Shown piece after piece: positions 16,256 through 26,700 of a stretch of 64,000 nt of DNA. The DNA lies in NCBI GenBank assembly GCA_020633555.1, contig JACKDL010000004.1, positions 186,001 through 250,000 on the forward strand. The letters run 5' to 3'. This stretch comes from Myxococcales bacterium. GTDB taxonomy: Bacteria; Myxococcota_A; Bradymonadia; UBA7976; UBA1532. The translations under genes were made by a program, and so were the position numbers. Numbering within the stretch: the stretch's first letter is position 1; each line of letters starts with the position of its first letter. The notes under the pieces were generated by a model. The model had not been told where the DNA came from. It searched no databases and worked only from the letters and a program-made list of their open reading frames with translations.

Positions 16256-16621
16256 TCATTCGTCAACCAGCGCGGTGGACTTCAACGCCACCCCGCGGGC
16301 CTTGTCCACCGGGTACTTCGCCTCGGTGGCGGTGAGCTTGGCCTGGGCCGCCGCCAACAGGTCGATGTCGGCCGCGGCGCAGAAGTTCAGCAGGCAGAGC
16401 AGCACGTCGCCCACCTCGGCCTCGACCTTTGCGCGGTCGGGCGGCCCGGCGCCCGGCGGGTGGGGTCCGGGCCCCTCGCGGGTCCACATGAACAGCTCGA
16501 GCAGCTCGGCGGCCTCGACACTGACGCAGGCGGCCATGTTCTTCGGGGTGTGGAACTGGGCCCAGTCCCGGGCCTCGACGAAGTGGGCCAGGCGGTCGCG
16601 GAGGGCGTCGAAGGGGTGCAC
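16256..16621 (-). CDS. MazG-like nucleotide pyrophosphohydrolase
   Basis: The 121-residue product has the all-alpha NTP pyrophosphatase signature: SVEAAELLELF (an ExxE-type helix) and EVGDVLLCLLNF (ExxD helix), with a Trp after the first helix (FMWTREG) as in the RS21-C6/dCTPase group. These enzymes hydrolyse non-canonical or excess dNTPs to the monophosphate with Mg2+. The GTG at 16621 is preceded by GGAGCCCCC and gives the family length. The antisense and upstream continuation of this frame is an artefact of base composition. It likely starts a transcript with the LEA14-like and MATE genes. Confidence 0.82.
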   Translation of the reverse strand: MHPFDALRDRLAHFVEARDWAQFHTPKNMAACVSVEAAELLELFMWTREGPGPHPPGAGPPDRAKVEAEVGDVLLCLLNFCAAADIDLLAAAQAKLTATEAKYPVDKARGVALKSTALVDE

Positions 16622-16756
16622 GGGGGCTCCGAGGTGGTGACCGGGGGAGGGTAGCGGGCGCGGCGGCCGCCCCACAATCGCAGGGACACGCGTGCTCGCT
16701 ACGGGCTCCAACGGGCGAATCCATCGGTGGGTTGGGCTTGAGGGCCCCCCCGCCGA

Positions 16757-16762
16757 TAGACT
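16757..16762 (+). promoter_or_regulatory. Candidate -10 element (TAGACT) of the MopE-type lipoprotein
   Basis: TAGACT followed by GCCCGC lies 27 bases before the ATG at 16789. TTGGGC at 16732-16737 could be a -35 box with a long 19-base spacer. The block is shared with 9075-9086. Confidence 0.3.
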
Positions 16763-16788
16763 GCCCGCGAGATACCACGAGGCGGCCC

Positions 16789-19700
16789 ATGCGCACCCGG
16801 AACCTGCTCCTCCTCCCCGCGGCCCTGGCCTTGAGCCTGGGGGCCTGCACCGACGACAACCCCAGCCAGAAGCCCAAGGCGGACATGCTGAACCCCGACC
16901 TGGGCGCGGCCCTGGACGGCGGCGGCGGGGTGAATCCCGACGGCGGCGCCGGCGGGGCAGGCGGGCAGGGCGGCGCGGGCGGTCAAGGGGGCGCCGCCGG
17001 GATGGGCGGCGCCGGTGGCGTCGGCGGTGAAGGCGGCGCTGGAGGCGCCAGCGGTGCCGGGGGCGCGGGCGGTGCCGGGGGCGTGGGCGGTGCCGGTGGC
17101 GCGGGCGGCGAAGGCGGCATGGCCGGGGCCGGCGGCGAGGGTGGCATGGCCGGGGCCGGCGGCGAAGGCGGCATGGCCAGGGGCCGGCGGCGAGGGCGGC
17201 ATGGCCGGGGCCGGCGGCGAGGGCGGCATGGCTGGGGCCGGCGGCGAGGGCGGCATGGCCGGGGCCGGCGGCGAGGGCGGCATGGCCGGGGCCGGCGGCG
17301 AGGGCGGCATGGCCGGCGCGGGGGGCATGCCCTGCCGCGACTGCGACGGCGACGGCGTGCGCGCCTCGGACGGCGACTGCGACGACGCCGATCCCCAGCG
17401 CTTCCCCGGCAACAACGAGGTCTGCGACGGGGTCGACAACGACTGCGACGGCCAGGTGGATGGCCTGGTGGTGGCTTGCTACGACGGCCCCGACGGCAGC
17501 GAAGGCCGCGGCCTGTGCCGGGGCGGCACCTCCACCTGCGTGGCGGGCGCCTTCGGGGCCTGCGAGGGGCAGGTGCTGCCCGCGGCCGAGCGCTGCGACG
17601 GCGCGCTGGACGAGAGCTGCGACGGTCAGGTGGACGAGGGCTGTGACGGCGACGGCGACGGCTTCACCGTGGCCGAGGGCGACTGCGACGACGGCGCGCC
17701 CGCCATCAACCCCGACGCCCAGGAGATCTGCGACGACGTCGACAACGACTGCGACGGCGTGACCGATGGCCTGGTGGAGGACTGCTACACCGGCCCGGCG
17801 GGCACCCGCGGCGTGGGCGCCTGCCAGGGCGGCCAGCGCACCTGCGAGGGTGGCGCCTTCGGGGTCTGCGACGGCGAGGTCACCCCGGGCGAGGAGGCCT
17901 GCGGCAACGAGCGCGACGACGACTGCGACGGCCAGGTGGACGAGGGCTGCAACGTGGCCCTGTGCCCGGTGGATCCCGACTCGCCGGTGACGGTGACGGC
18001 GAGCTGCATGACCGCCCGCACGGGCGCGCGCACGCTGATCTGGGTGGACGTGCTGGACCGCGACGGCAACCCCATGCGGGACGTGACGGTGGCCATGGCC
18101 GCCCAGCCGGCCCTGCAGACGGCCCCGGCGGCCCGGGTGGGCGCCGACAGCCGCTTCCGGCAGTACTTCTACGCCGGCAACTCGGCCCAGCGCTCGACGG
18201 TGCGCCTGACGGTGGACTGCGGCAACGGCGGCCCGCCCGTGGCCCTGAACACCACCCCGGTGCTCGACGTGGTGCCGCTGCCCGCGCCCGGCGACGAGGT
18301 GGTCACCGGCGGCTGCGCGACGCCCCAGGGCAACTTCGTGGCTACGGTGACGGCGGCCGACACCGGGCTGCCCATCGAGGGCGCCGTGGTGCTGGTGGGC
18401 CCGCGGCCCGGCAACCCGCTGCAGACCCGGGTGGATGACGGCGCGCTGGGGCTGCCCGGCGCCGCGCCGAACACCACCACCACGAACGCCGCCGGCGTGG
18501 CCCGGCTGCACGACTACGGCGACTACATGGATGACGCGGTCACCGTGACCGTGGGCGCCGAGGGCTACGAGTACGTGACCCTGGTGGATCTGCCCGCGAG
18601 CGTGGCCCACATCCCGCTGCGCCCCATCGACCCGCCCGTGCCGCCGACGGCCACGCTGCAGGGCCGCCTGACCGACTTCAACAACCTGAACAACGACGGG
18701 CAGACGGACGCGGGCCTGGTGCTGGCGCCCTTCGACCTGGAGCTGCTGTCGCGGCTGGCGATCCCCCGGCTGCTGGCCCGCTACGACTGCTGGGATCCCA
18801 TCACCGACGGGATCGCGGGGGGCCTGGTGCCCGCGCTGACGGTGCCCGGGAACATGTTCGTGCCCCAGCAGCGCGAGTCGGTGTTCGGCCTGCCGGTCAC
18901 CGTGCAGCGCCACGAGTACCTGCTCGACGGGGTGCCCCTGGGCGAGGTGCCGCTGGTGGGCCTGGCGGGCAAGCTGCCCACCGATGACGTGGTGCGCCTG
19001 GCGAGCGGGGGCGCCAGCCTGACCGGCATCCTCGACCTGCTCACCTTCCGCGAGCTGGGCGTGCTGCGCCGCGACGTGGCCGGCGACGCCCAGGGGGTGA
19101 ACCTGCCCCTGGCCATCGATCTGGTGCCGAACGCGACCTGCGAGCTGAGCAACCTGCCCGCCGGGGCCTCGGCCCTGTGCGCCACTGCGGGCGACTGGTC
19201 GGGCGCCGACGGCACCGGGCAGCTCTTCCCCATGGGCCTGGCGAGCGGCGAGGCCAACAACGGGGCGGCCCGCCTCGAGGTCACCACCGTGCCCCAGGCC
19301 GGCCCCTTCGCCGGGGTGGGCTACCTGGCGGCCGCCGTGGGCCTGTTCAGCGGCGATCAGGTGCCGGCCGGGCTGGAGAACGCGGCCGTGGCCGTCATCG
19401 ACCGCGAGTCCATCGGGCCCATGGGCGGCGCCCTGCGCACCGACGCCTTCTTCGGCGCCACGCCCCTGCGCCGCAACGAGCTGAGCTTCCTGTGGGAGCC
19501 GGTGGCCGGCGACGCCAGCCCGCCGGTGGACGTCTGCCAGATCGAGGTGGTGCGGATCGTGCGCAGCATCTACGACCCGGGCCAGTGCTCGCCCAACCTG
19601 GCCGACACCCGCGAGGTACCGGTGTGGACCGCCTTCGTGGGCGGCGACCCCGGCGAGATCACCCTGCCCGTGCTGCCGGGCAACTGGCCCCGCGGCGCCA

Positions 19701-19864
19701 GCGCCGGCTTCGTGGATCCCCGCCAGACCCCCGAGGACGACCGGCTGGAGATGCGGGTGGTGTGCAGCCACCTGGGCCTGACCGAGTTCCGCTACGGGGC
19801 GGCCGACTTCAGCGAGCTGGTGGACGCGCTGACCCACCTGAGCCTGAACCAGCGGCCCTTCTGA
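16789..19864 (+). CDS. MopE-type metal-binding lipoprotein, frameshifted
   Basis: The gene starts MRTRNLLLLPAALALSLGAC (lipobox LGAC) after GAGGCGGCCC. A Gly/Ala-rich stalk of about 110 residues leads into nine-residue GGEGGMAGA repeats. Inside the third repeat copy one extra A at 17179 shifts the frame: read straight on, translation would turn Arg/Gly-rich and stop at 17646, whereas one base less restores 1024 residues to 19864. The restored part has four CDxxDNDCDGxxD units of the MopE metal-binding type (e.g. VCDGVDNDCDGQVDG) in 17340-17950, then about 640 residues of beta-rich domains, one carboxypeptidase-regulatory-like (about 18330-18590). It is coupled by CTGA to the PAP2 gene, which supports a functional full-length product. 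Sequencing error, slippage or decay are all possible. Confidence 0.75.
17104..17319 (+). repeat. 27-bp tandem repeat, about eight copies, coding GGEGGMAGA
   Basis: Copies begin at 17104, 17131, 17158, 17186, 17213, 17240, 17267 and 17294; the last is degenerate. The copy at 17158-17185 has 28 bases because of an inserted A at 17179. Copies differ by a few third-position changes (GAA/GAG, GGC/GGT, GCC/GCT), so they are not a pure assembly duplication. Confidence 0.9.
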
Positions 19865-20547
19865 TCACCCCGCTCCTCTTCGGGCTGCTCTGGGCGCTGG
19901 CCGCGCCGCCCCCCACCGCCGGGTGGGTGGACGGCGCCGTCACCCTGGCCGCCGGCGCCGGCGCCGGGCTCTTGTACCGGCAGACCGGCGCCTGGGCGCG
20001 GCCCTCCTGTCCCTGCGACCGGGCCGATGTGTGGGCGGTGGACCGCTGGGCCATCACCGGCGACACCCCCGGCAGCGAGACCCCCGCCAATGTGGCCGTC
20101 CTGGCCGGTTTGATCGGCCCCCTGCTCTTGAGCGGGTGGGTCGCCTCGGACACGAAGTCGTGGGCGAACGACGCCCTGCTGATCACCGAGGCGGTGGCCG
20201 TCTCGGGCCTGATCACTCAGGGCCTCAAGCTGGGGTTCAGTCGGCCGTACCCCTACATGTATGGGCCGGCGCGGTGGCCCGAGCAGAACGCCGACGGGGT
20301 CAACTACGCGAGCTTCCCCTCGGGGCACACCGCGCTGCCGATGGCTGCGGCCGTTGCGTTTGCCGAGATCATGGCGCGCCGCCACGGGGCCGAGCCGTGG
20401 GTGTGGGTGGCCCGGATCGTGGGCCCGGCGCTGGCGCTGACCGCTGGCGCGTTGCAGGTGCGGGCGCGCAACCACTTCCTCACGGACGTGGTGGCGGGGG
20501 GCGCGCTGGGCTACGGGATCGGCTGGGGGGTGGTGGCCCTCCACTGA
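19861..20547 (+). CDS. PAP2-family phosphatase (lipid or acid phosphatase type)
   Basis: The product carries the three-part PAP2 signature: KLGFSRPYPYMY (KxxxxxxRP), ASFPSGHTALPMA (PSGH) and ARNHFLTDVVAGG (SRxxxxxHxxxD-like). It therefore likely dephosphorylates a lipid pyrophosphate or phosphatidate at the membrane; five or so hydrophobic segments are visible. No ATG, GTG or TTG lies near the expected start. A CTG at 19861, overlapping the upstream stop as CTGA, gives 228 residues with a leader LLFGLLWALAAPP; a GTG at 19927 would drop that leader. The CTG start is inference from the overlap pattern seen throughout the window. Confidence 0.8.
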   Translation: MITPLLFGLLWALAAPPPTAGWVDGAVTLAAGAGAGLLYRQTGAWARPSCPCDRADVWAVDRWAITGDTPGSETPANVAVLAGLIGPLLLSGWVASDTKSWANDALLITEAVAVSGLITQGLKLGFSRPYPYMYGPARWPEQNADGVNYASFPSGHTALPMAAAVAFAEIMARRHGAEPWVWVARIVGPALALTAGALQVRARNHFLTDVVAGGALGYGIGWGVVALH

Positions 20548-20725
20548 GGGGCATTGGCCCCGCGCGAGGCCTTTGCGGGCCGCTTTCGCCACCCAAACGC
20601 GCCAGAACGGATCACCTGCGGGTGGGGGTGTCTCAACGCTTCTTCTTTTTCTAAAGAGCGGACATCTTCCAGGCCGTAACTCTCCGTGAGCTGCCGGTTC
20701 GCCGGCCTGTTGCGGGGAGGTCACC

Positions 20726-23700
20726 ATGTTCACGAAGCACGCGCTGCCGCTCCTGGTCGCCCTGACGCTGCCCGCGCTGGCCCTGGCCGACGACGCCCAG
20801 GTGCTGATCGTGCCGTACGCCCAGTCGAACCCCATGCTGCCGCACCCGGCGCACTCCCTGGCGCCCGTGAGCCTGAAGGCCATGCTGCGCAACGCCACCT
20901 GCACCTACTACCGGGTGCACTGGGATGTGGATCGGGACGGCGACTTCGACGACGAGGCCGGCCAGCGGGTCGAGCGCGACCGCCGCACCGACTCCGTGCG
21001 CGACATCGGCCGGCTGTTCCGGGTGCCGGCGGTGGATCACGAGCAGCTCATGAACCTGAACGTGCGCGTGGTCAGCGAGTGCGATGGCAGCGAGCACTAC
21101 GGCACCTACCGCCTGTTCGTACACGCCTGGCAGCCCCCCCCCGATCCGCGGTTGTGGACCCAGGATCAAGTGGAGGTGCTGGGCGCCATCGCGCTGGATG
21201 AGGTGATGTGGTTCAACCACCGCCACCTGGAGCGCCCCAGCGGCGATCACACCCGCGTGGACATCACCGGGCGGACCGCGAAGACCGACGCCGCACCCCT
21301 GGCCATCTGGCTGAACGCCATCAACGACCACCAGCCCGCCTACCCGCCCGATACGGTGCTGGGCACGGCCCAGACCCCCCTGCCCGAGGGCTGGGCCCAA
21401 GAGAACGAGCGGCGCTGGCGGGTGGATCCGTACGCCGAAGACAGCGTGCGGCTGCTGAACAACCTGCTGCTGAGCGATACGGTGTACTACCAGATCCCGG
21501 CGGCCGACGAAGAGGCCACCTGCGGGCTGGATCCCAAGACGGGCGCCGCCGTGGCCTGCCCCCGCCTGCCGGGCACCACCGACCGCATCGGCATCCACGT
21601 GGGCACGGCGAGCGAGAGCGCGCACGGCTACCAGCAGGGCATCACGCTGGGCGGCCTGGCGACGACCCTGCCCGCCCTGGCCGGGGTGCCGATCCCGGTG
21701 GGCCACGCGGGCGTGCGCGGCCACACCTTCGAGTGGCTGATCCAGCAGCTCACCGACTATGCGGGCTACATGCAGATCGACTCGGGGTGTGCCCTGGGCG
21801 GCTGGTACTACCAGGCGGTGCCCGACGGGTACTGCAACCGCAGCGACGCCTCCATCGCGCAGTGGGGCCACATCGGCCTCGAGAGCGCCGAGGTGGCGGG
21901 CCGCGCCTACGGCATCGTGGTGCCCAACCGCTTCAAGTTCCGCATCGCCGAGAACCTGGTGAACAACCAGGCAGACGATGGCGGCAGCCGCTATCGCACC
22001 GGCCTGACCAACGGCAGCACCTTCCAGCTCACCGGCGGGGCCCTGGTGGGCACCCGCTGGCTGGGCGCCCACCGCTTCAGCGCCAACGACGCCACCGTGG
22101 CCTTCCCCGGCCAGAGCGAGCTGACCCGCGGCAAGCTGCGGCAGGTGTACGACCGCTACCTGGCCTATTCGGCGGCGGAGTGGAACGCGGCCCACCGCGT
22201 GGGCAACACGGGCTGGCTGGACGGCTTCTTCCGCGAGGGCGATCCCCTGTGCGGCAACGCCAACCAGCTCTTCGAGGTGCCCGACCGCTGCGCCAACACC
22301 TATGCGCTGTACAGCTTCCAGAAGGGCTTCCGCACGGGCGAGCCCGAGATCCGCACCCTGGGCGTGCACGAGTGGTACCGCGAGTTCGCCACCTACTACG
22401 TGCGGGCGCAGCGCCGCCTGATGAACGACCAGGATCCGTGGGAGGGCTACGAGAGCTTCGGCGAGATCTGGGACGACTACTGCGAGCGCACCTCGGTGAC
22501 CTGCCAGCACAACCGCCGGTCGCTGACGCCCATCATGGCGGGCCTGGTGCTCACGCCCACCATCTTCAACGCCAAGCCCTTCGCCCTGGCCGAGGCCACC
22601 CCGGCGGTGGTGACCGAGGGCTGCATCGGCGGCCGGGCCGGGCGGGTGACCTTCGAGCACCACCGCTCCTTCCACCCCAACGATGACGCCCGCCTGGTGA
22701 GCTTCGAGTGGGACGTGGACGCCCGCGACGGCCTGTGGTGGGAGACGGGCGCGGCGCCCGACTTCCAGGAGGCGCCGGACGCGGAAGGCGTCATCAGCGG
22801 CTTCTTCGAGCACACCTACCTGCGCGCCGGCGAGTACGCCGCGACCTTGCGGGTGGTGGACGACCTGGGCCAGTGGCGGGCGACCCGCCTGTCGGTGCGG
22901 GTGGATCCGGCCGCCAACGTGCCGCCGTCGGTGACCGTGGGCGGCCCCTACTACGTGACCGTGGGGCAGGCCGTGCAGCTCGACGCCGTGGTGGACGACA
23001 TCAACGCGGCGTGCGGCGACGCGGTGGACGTGCGCTGGGATGTGGACGGCGACGGCGCCTTCGACGACGCCACCGGCGAGAACCCCCTGGTGCCCTTCGC
23101 GGTGCTGCAGAACCTGCCCGTGGGCGTGCCCCAGAGCATCCGGCTGCGCGCCACCGACAGCGAGGGCCTGTCGAGCGAGACGACGGCCACCCTGGTGGTC
23201 TTCCCCCGCGATCCCGTGGCCCGCGCGGCGGCGTACCCGAACCCGGCGGCCTGCGGCCAGCCCGTCACCTTCGACGCCACGGGCAGCCACCACGCCGATC
23301 CGCGGCGGCGCCTGGTGCAGCACGACTGGGACCTGGACGGGGCGCCCGGCTACGACGCGGGCGGCCCGGTGTTGCAGCGGGCCTTCAACCGGTTCGGCGC
23401 CTGGACGGTGCGGCTGCGGGTGGTGGACGATCTGGGCGGCGCCGACGAGGACAGCCTGGAGCTGGCCGTGGACGTGGGCAACCGCCCGCCCGTGGCCCGC
23501 GTGGCCGCCGAGTGGACCGTGCCCAGCGATCAGGACCTGCGGCTCGACGCCAGCGCCAGCTACGATCCCGACGGCGCCTGCGGCGACGCCGTGGTGGAGT
23601 ACCGCTGGGACATCAACGGCGACGGCGACTACGACGATCCCATCGACGCCCGCGGCCCGGCCCCCGTGGTGTCCCGCGCGGCCCACGCCGCGCTCACCGG

Positions 23701-26700
23701 CGGCGACGGCACCCGCCAGGCCACCCTGCAGGTGGTGGATCTTCAGGGCGCCACCAGCACCCGCCCGTTCACCTTCACCGTCATCCCGGCGGCGCCGGTG
23801 CCGGTGGTCGTCCAGACCCCCAACCCCAGCACCGTCGATGAGCGGGACGGCTATGTGTCGCTGCGCCTGGACGCCCGAGCGAGCCACTCGCGGCTGCCCG
23901 GCGTGGAGATCCAGCGGGTGGACTGGGACGGCGACAACAACGGCACGTTCGAGGCCTCGAACTACACGGTGGTGACCTACCGGCGCTGGCTGCCGACCCC
24001 CGTGGACCCGTTCAACCTGCCCCCGATGGTGGTGGGGGTGCGGGTGACGGACAGCGAGGGCCGCCAGGCGACGACCCGGGTGACCCTGAACGTGGTCGTG
24101 GGCCCCGCGGCCCCGACCGCCGATCCCGATCCCCATGACGTGCCCAGCGCCGATCCAGCCGAGCGCGGCTACCATGTGTTGGTGGGCGAGCCTCTGGTGC
24201 TGGACGCCAGCGACTCGGTGGACCCCAACGGCGACGCCATCGTGGTGCTGCGCTGGGACCTGAATCACGACCCCGAGATCGGCTTCGACACCGACGTGCT
24301 GGTGACCGGCGCCGATCTGGTCCAGCCGGCGGCGCCCGTCGTGACGGTGTCGCCCGAGACGCTGGCCGAGAACGGCATGAGCGAGCCGGGCACCTATGAG
24401 CTGGCCCTGGTGGCCGAGGACGCCACCGGGCTTTCGGGCGAGGGCCACACCACGGTGACCGTGTACCCGGTGGCGCCGCAGGTGGTGCTCGAGGCGGACG
24501 TGCAGCACGTGGCGCCGGGGCAGACCGTGAGCTTCGACGCCAGCGGCAGCGATCACGCTCACCCCGGCATCACCATCGACACCATCCGCTGGGATCTGGA
24601 CGGCGACGGCCTGTTCGACGACGCCGAGGGGCCGCGGGTGGACCACGCCTTCACCCAGTTCACCTTCGACGCGCCCGTGCCGGTGACCGTGCAGGTGACC
24701 GACAGCCGGGGCCACGCGGCCACCGCCACCTGGCCCATCCATGTGGATCAGGGCAACCAGCCCCCGGCCGGCGTGGCCGGCGGGCACCGCGACGCGGGCG
24801 GCCAGGTGGACGGCCCGTACGTCATCGTGGTGGGCGAGGATCTGCAGCTCTCGGCCGTGGGCAGCCACGACCCGAACGCCGCCGCCGGCGACGGCATCGT
24901 GAGCTACCGCTGGGATCTGGACCGCGACGGCGTGCCCGAGATCGTCACCGACGTGCCGGTGCCCCCCGTGGTGAGCTGGCCCGATCTGGTGGCGCAGGAC
25001 ATGGACGACCTGGGCGTGCACCCCATCCTGCTGACCGTCGAGGACCGCTTCGGCGAGACCAGCACCGCCCCCGCGAACGTGCTCGTGGTGCGCGGCCCGC
25101 AGGCCCACATGGCGGCCCCCACCCGGGCGAGCTGCGGCGAATCCGTGGTGCTCGACGGGCGCGGGAGCACCTCGGACGGCCCCGTGGATCAAGGCTTCGG
25201 CATCGTGGAGTGGGCCTGGGATCTGGACGCCGACGGCCAGTTCGACGACGCCCTGGGGCCTCGGATCACCTTCCCGGCCGTGGACTCGGCGATGGACGGC
25301 GTGCTGCGGCTGGTGGTGGCCCTGCGGATCACCGACGGGCTGGGGCACCAGGCCGTGGTGGAGCGGGTGGTGGAGATCGACGTGCAGAACCAGGCGCCCA
25401 CCGCCGACGCCGGCGGCCCGTACAGCACCGGCCCGCTGGGCGACGGGTTCGTGCCCGTGCTGCTCGACGGCCGCGGCAGCTTCGATCCCAACGGCCCCTG
25501 CGACGCCGTGGTGGCCTACAAGTGGGATCTGGACGGTGACGGCGTGTACGGCGCCGAGGACGGCGAGCCCGAGGGGGCGCTGGTGGAGTTCACCGATCCC
25601 ACCTGGCGGCCCGACACCTCCCGCACCGTGAGCCTGGTGGCCTGCGACGCGCTGGGCGCCTGCTCGCCGCCCAGCACGGCGGTCATCGAGGTGCTGCACA
25701 CCGCGCCGCCCGCGGGCAGCGTGGCCACCCCGACCCCCGACGACTGCGTGGGCTCGGGCGCCTTCAGCGTGACCCTGGACGTGGCCGATCCCGAGGGCGA
25801 TCGGCTGGACATCGAGGTGTGGATCGCCAACCGCAAGGTGGCCGAGAGCCACGACGTGCCCACCCGCGCCGACGGGGCCCCGGTGCGCGTGGCGCTGCCG
25901 GTGGAGATCAGCCGGGTGCCCGAGGGGCGCCACGAGATCCTGGTGCAGCTCACCGACGCCGAGGGCGGCTTCAGCACCGCTCGTAGCCCCGGGCGGGTGA
26001 CCTTCGACCGCACGCCGCCGGTGGTGACCATCGGCCGCGAGCTGGGCGCCGACGTCTGCTACGCCCACGCCCACGTGCCCAACCCGCGCATCTCGGTGAG
26101 TGACGAGCTGGACCCCGCCCCCACGGTGGAGGAGCTGCTGCACACCGACACCTGCACCCGGCGCCTCGAGGTGACCGCGGTGGATGCCTGCGGCAACCGC
26201 ACCTTCGACGACCGCACGTACCTGCTGGCCGACGCCCCCGCCGTGGTGCTCAACGGCCCCGACAACGGCGCCCGCGTGGCCCAGGCGCAGTACACCTGGG
26301 ACATCGAGGGCAACCCGGCCTGCGTGAGCGCCATCACCGCGTCGGTGGTGATCAACGGCCGCGAGCCGCAGCCCTACCCCGAAAACAGCGTGCTGGACGA
26401 GCCGGGCGTGTCGGTGGTGACCCTGCGGGTGGCCAACTGCATGGGCCTGTTCCGCGAGCACGTGCGTTGGGTGCGCATCAACTTCCCGCCCCAGGCCGTG
26501 GCCGTGCCGCCCGACGGTGGGGTGCTGGGCGATCTGCAGGGCGCGCGCTACGTGGCCATCGAGGGCGCGCCGCTGACCCTGGACGGCTCGGCGAGCCGAC
26601 CGCCCGAGGATGACGACACCATCCAGGCGTACCGCTGGGACTTCGACGCCGACGGCGCCTTCGACGACGGCGCGGGCGCCCAGGTGGCCTTCCCGACGGT

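Noticed and set aside
17104..17319. CRISPR-like regular repeats
   Set aside because: Units are adjoining with no spacers, and code in frame for GGEGGMAGA.
16622..19837. Long minus-strand open frame opposite the MopE-type lipoprotein
   Set aside because: Same composition artefact; only its last 121 codons (16256-16621) are a real gene, the MazG-like protein.
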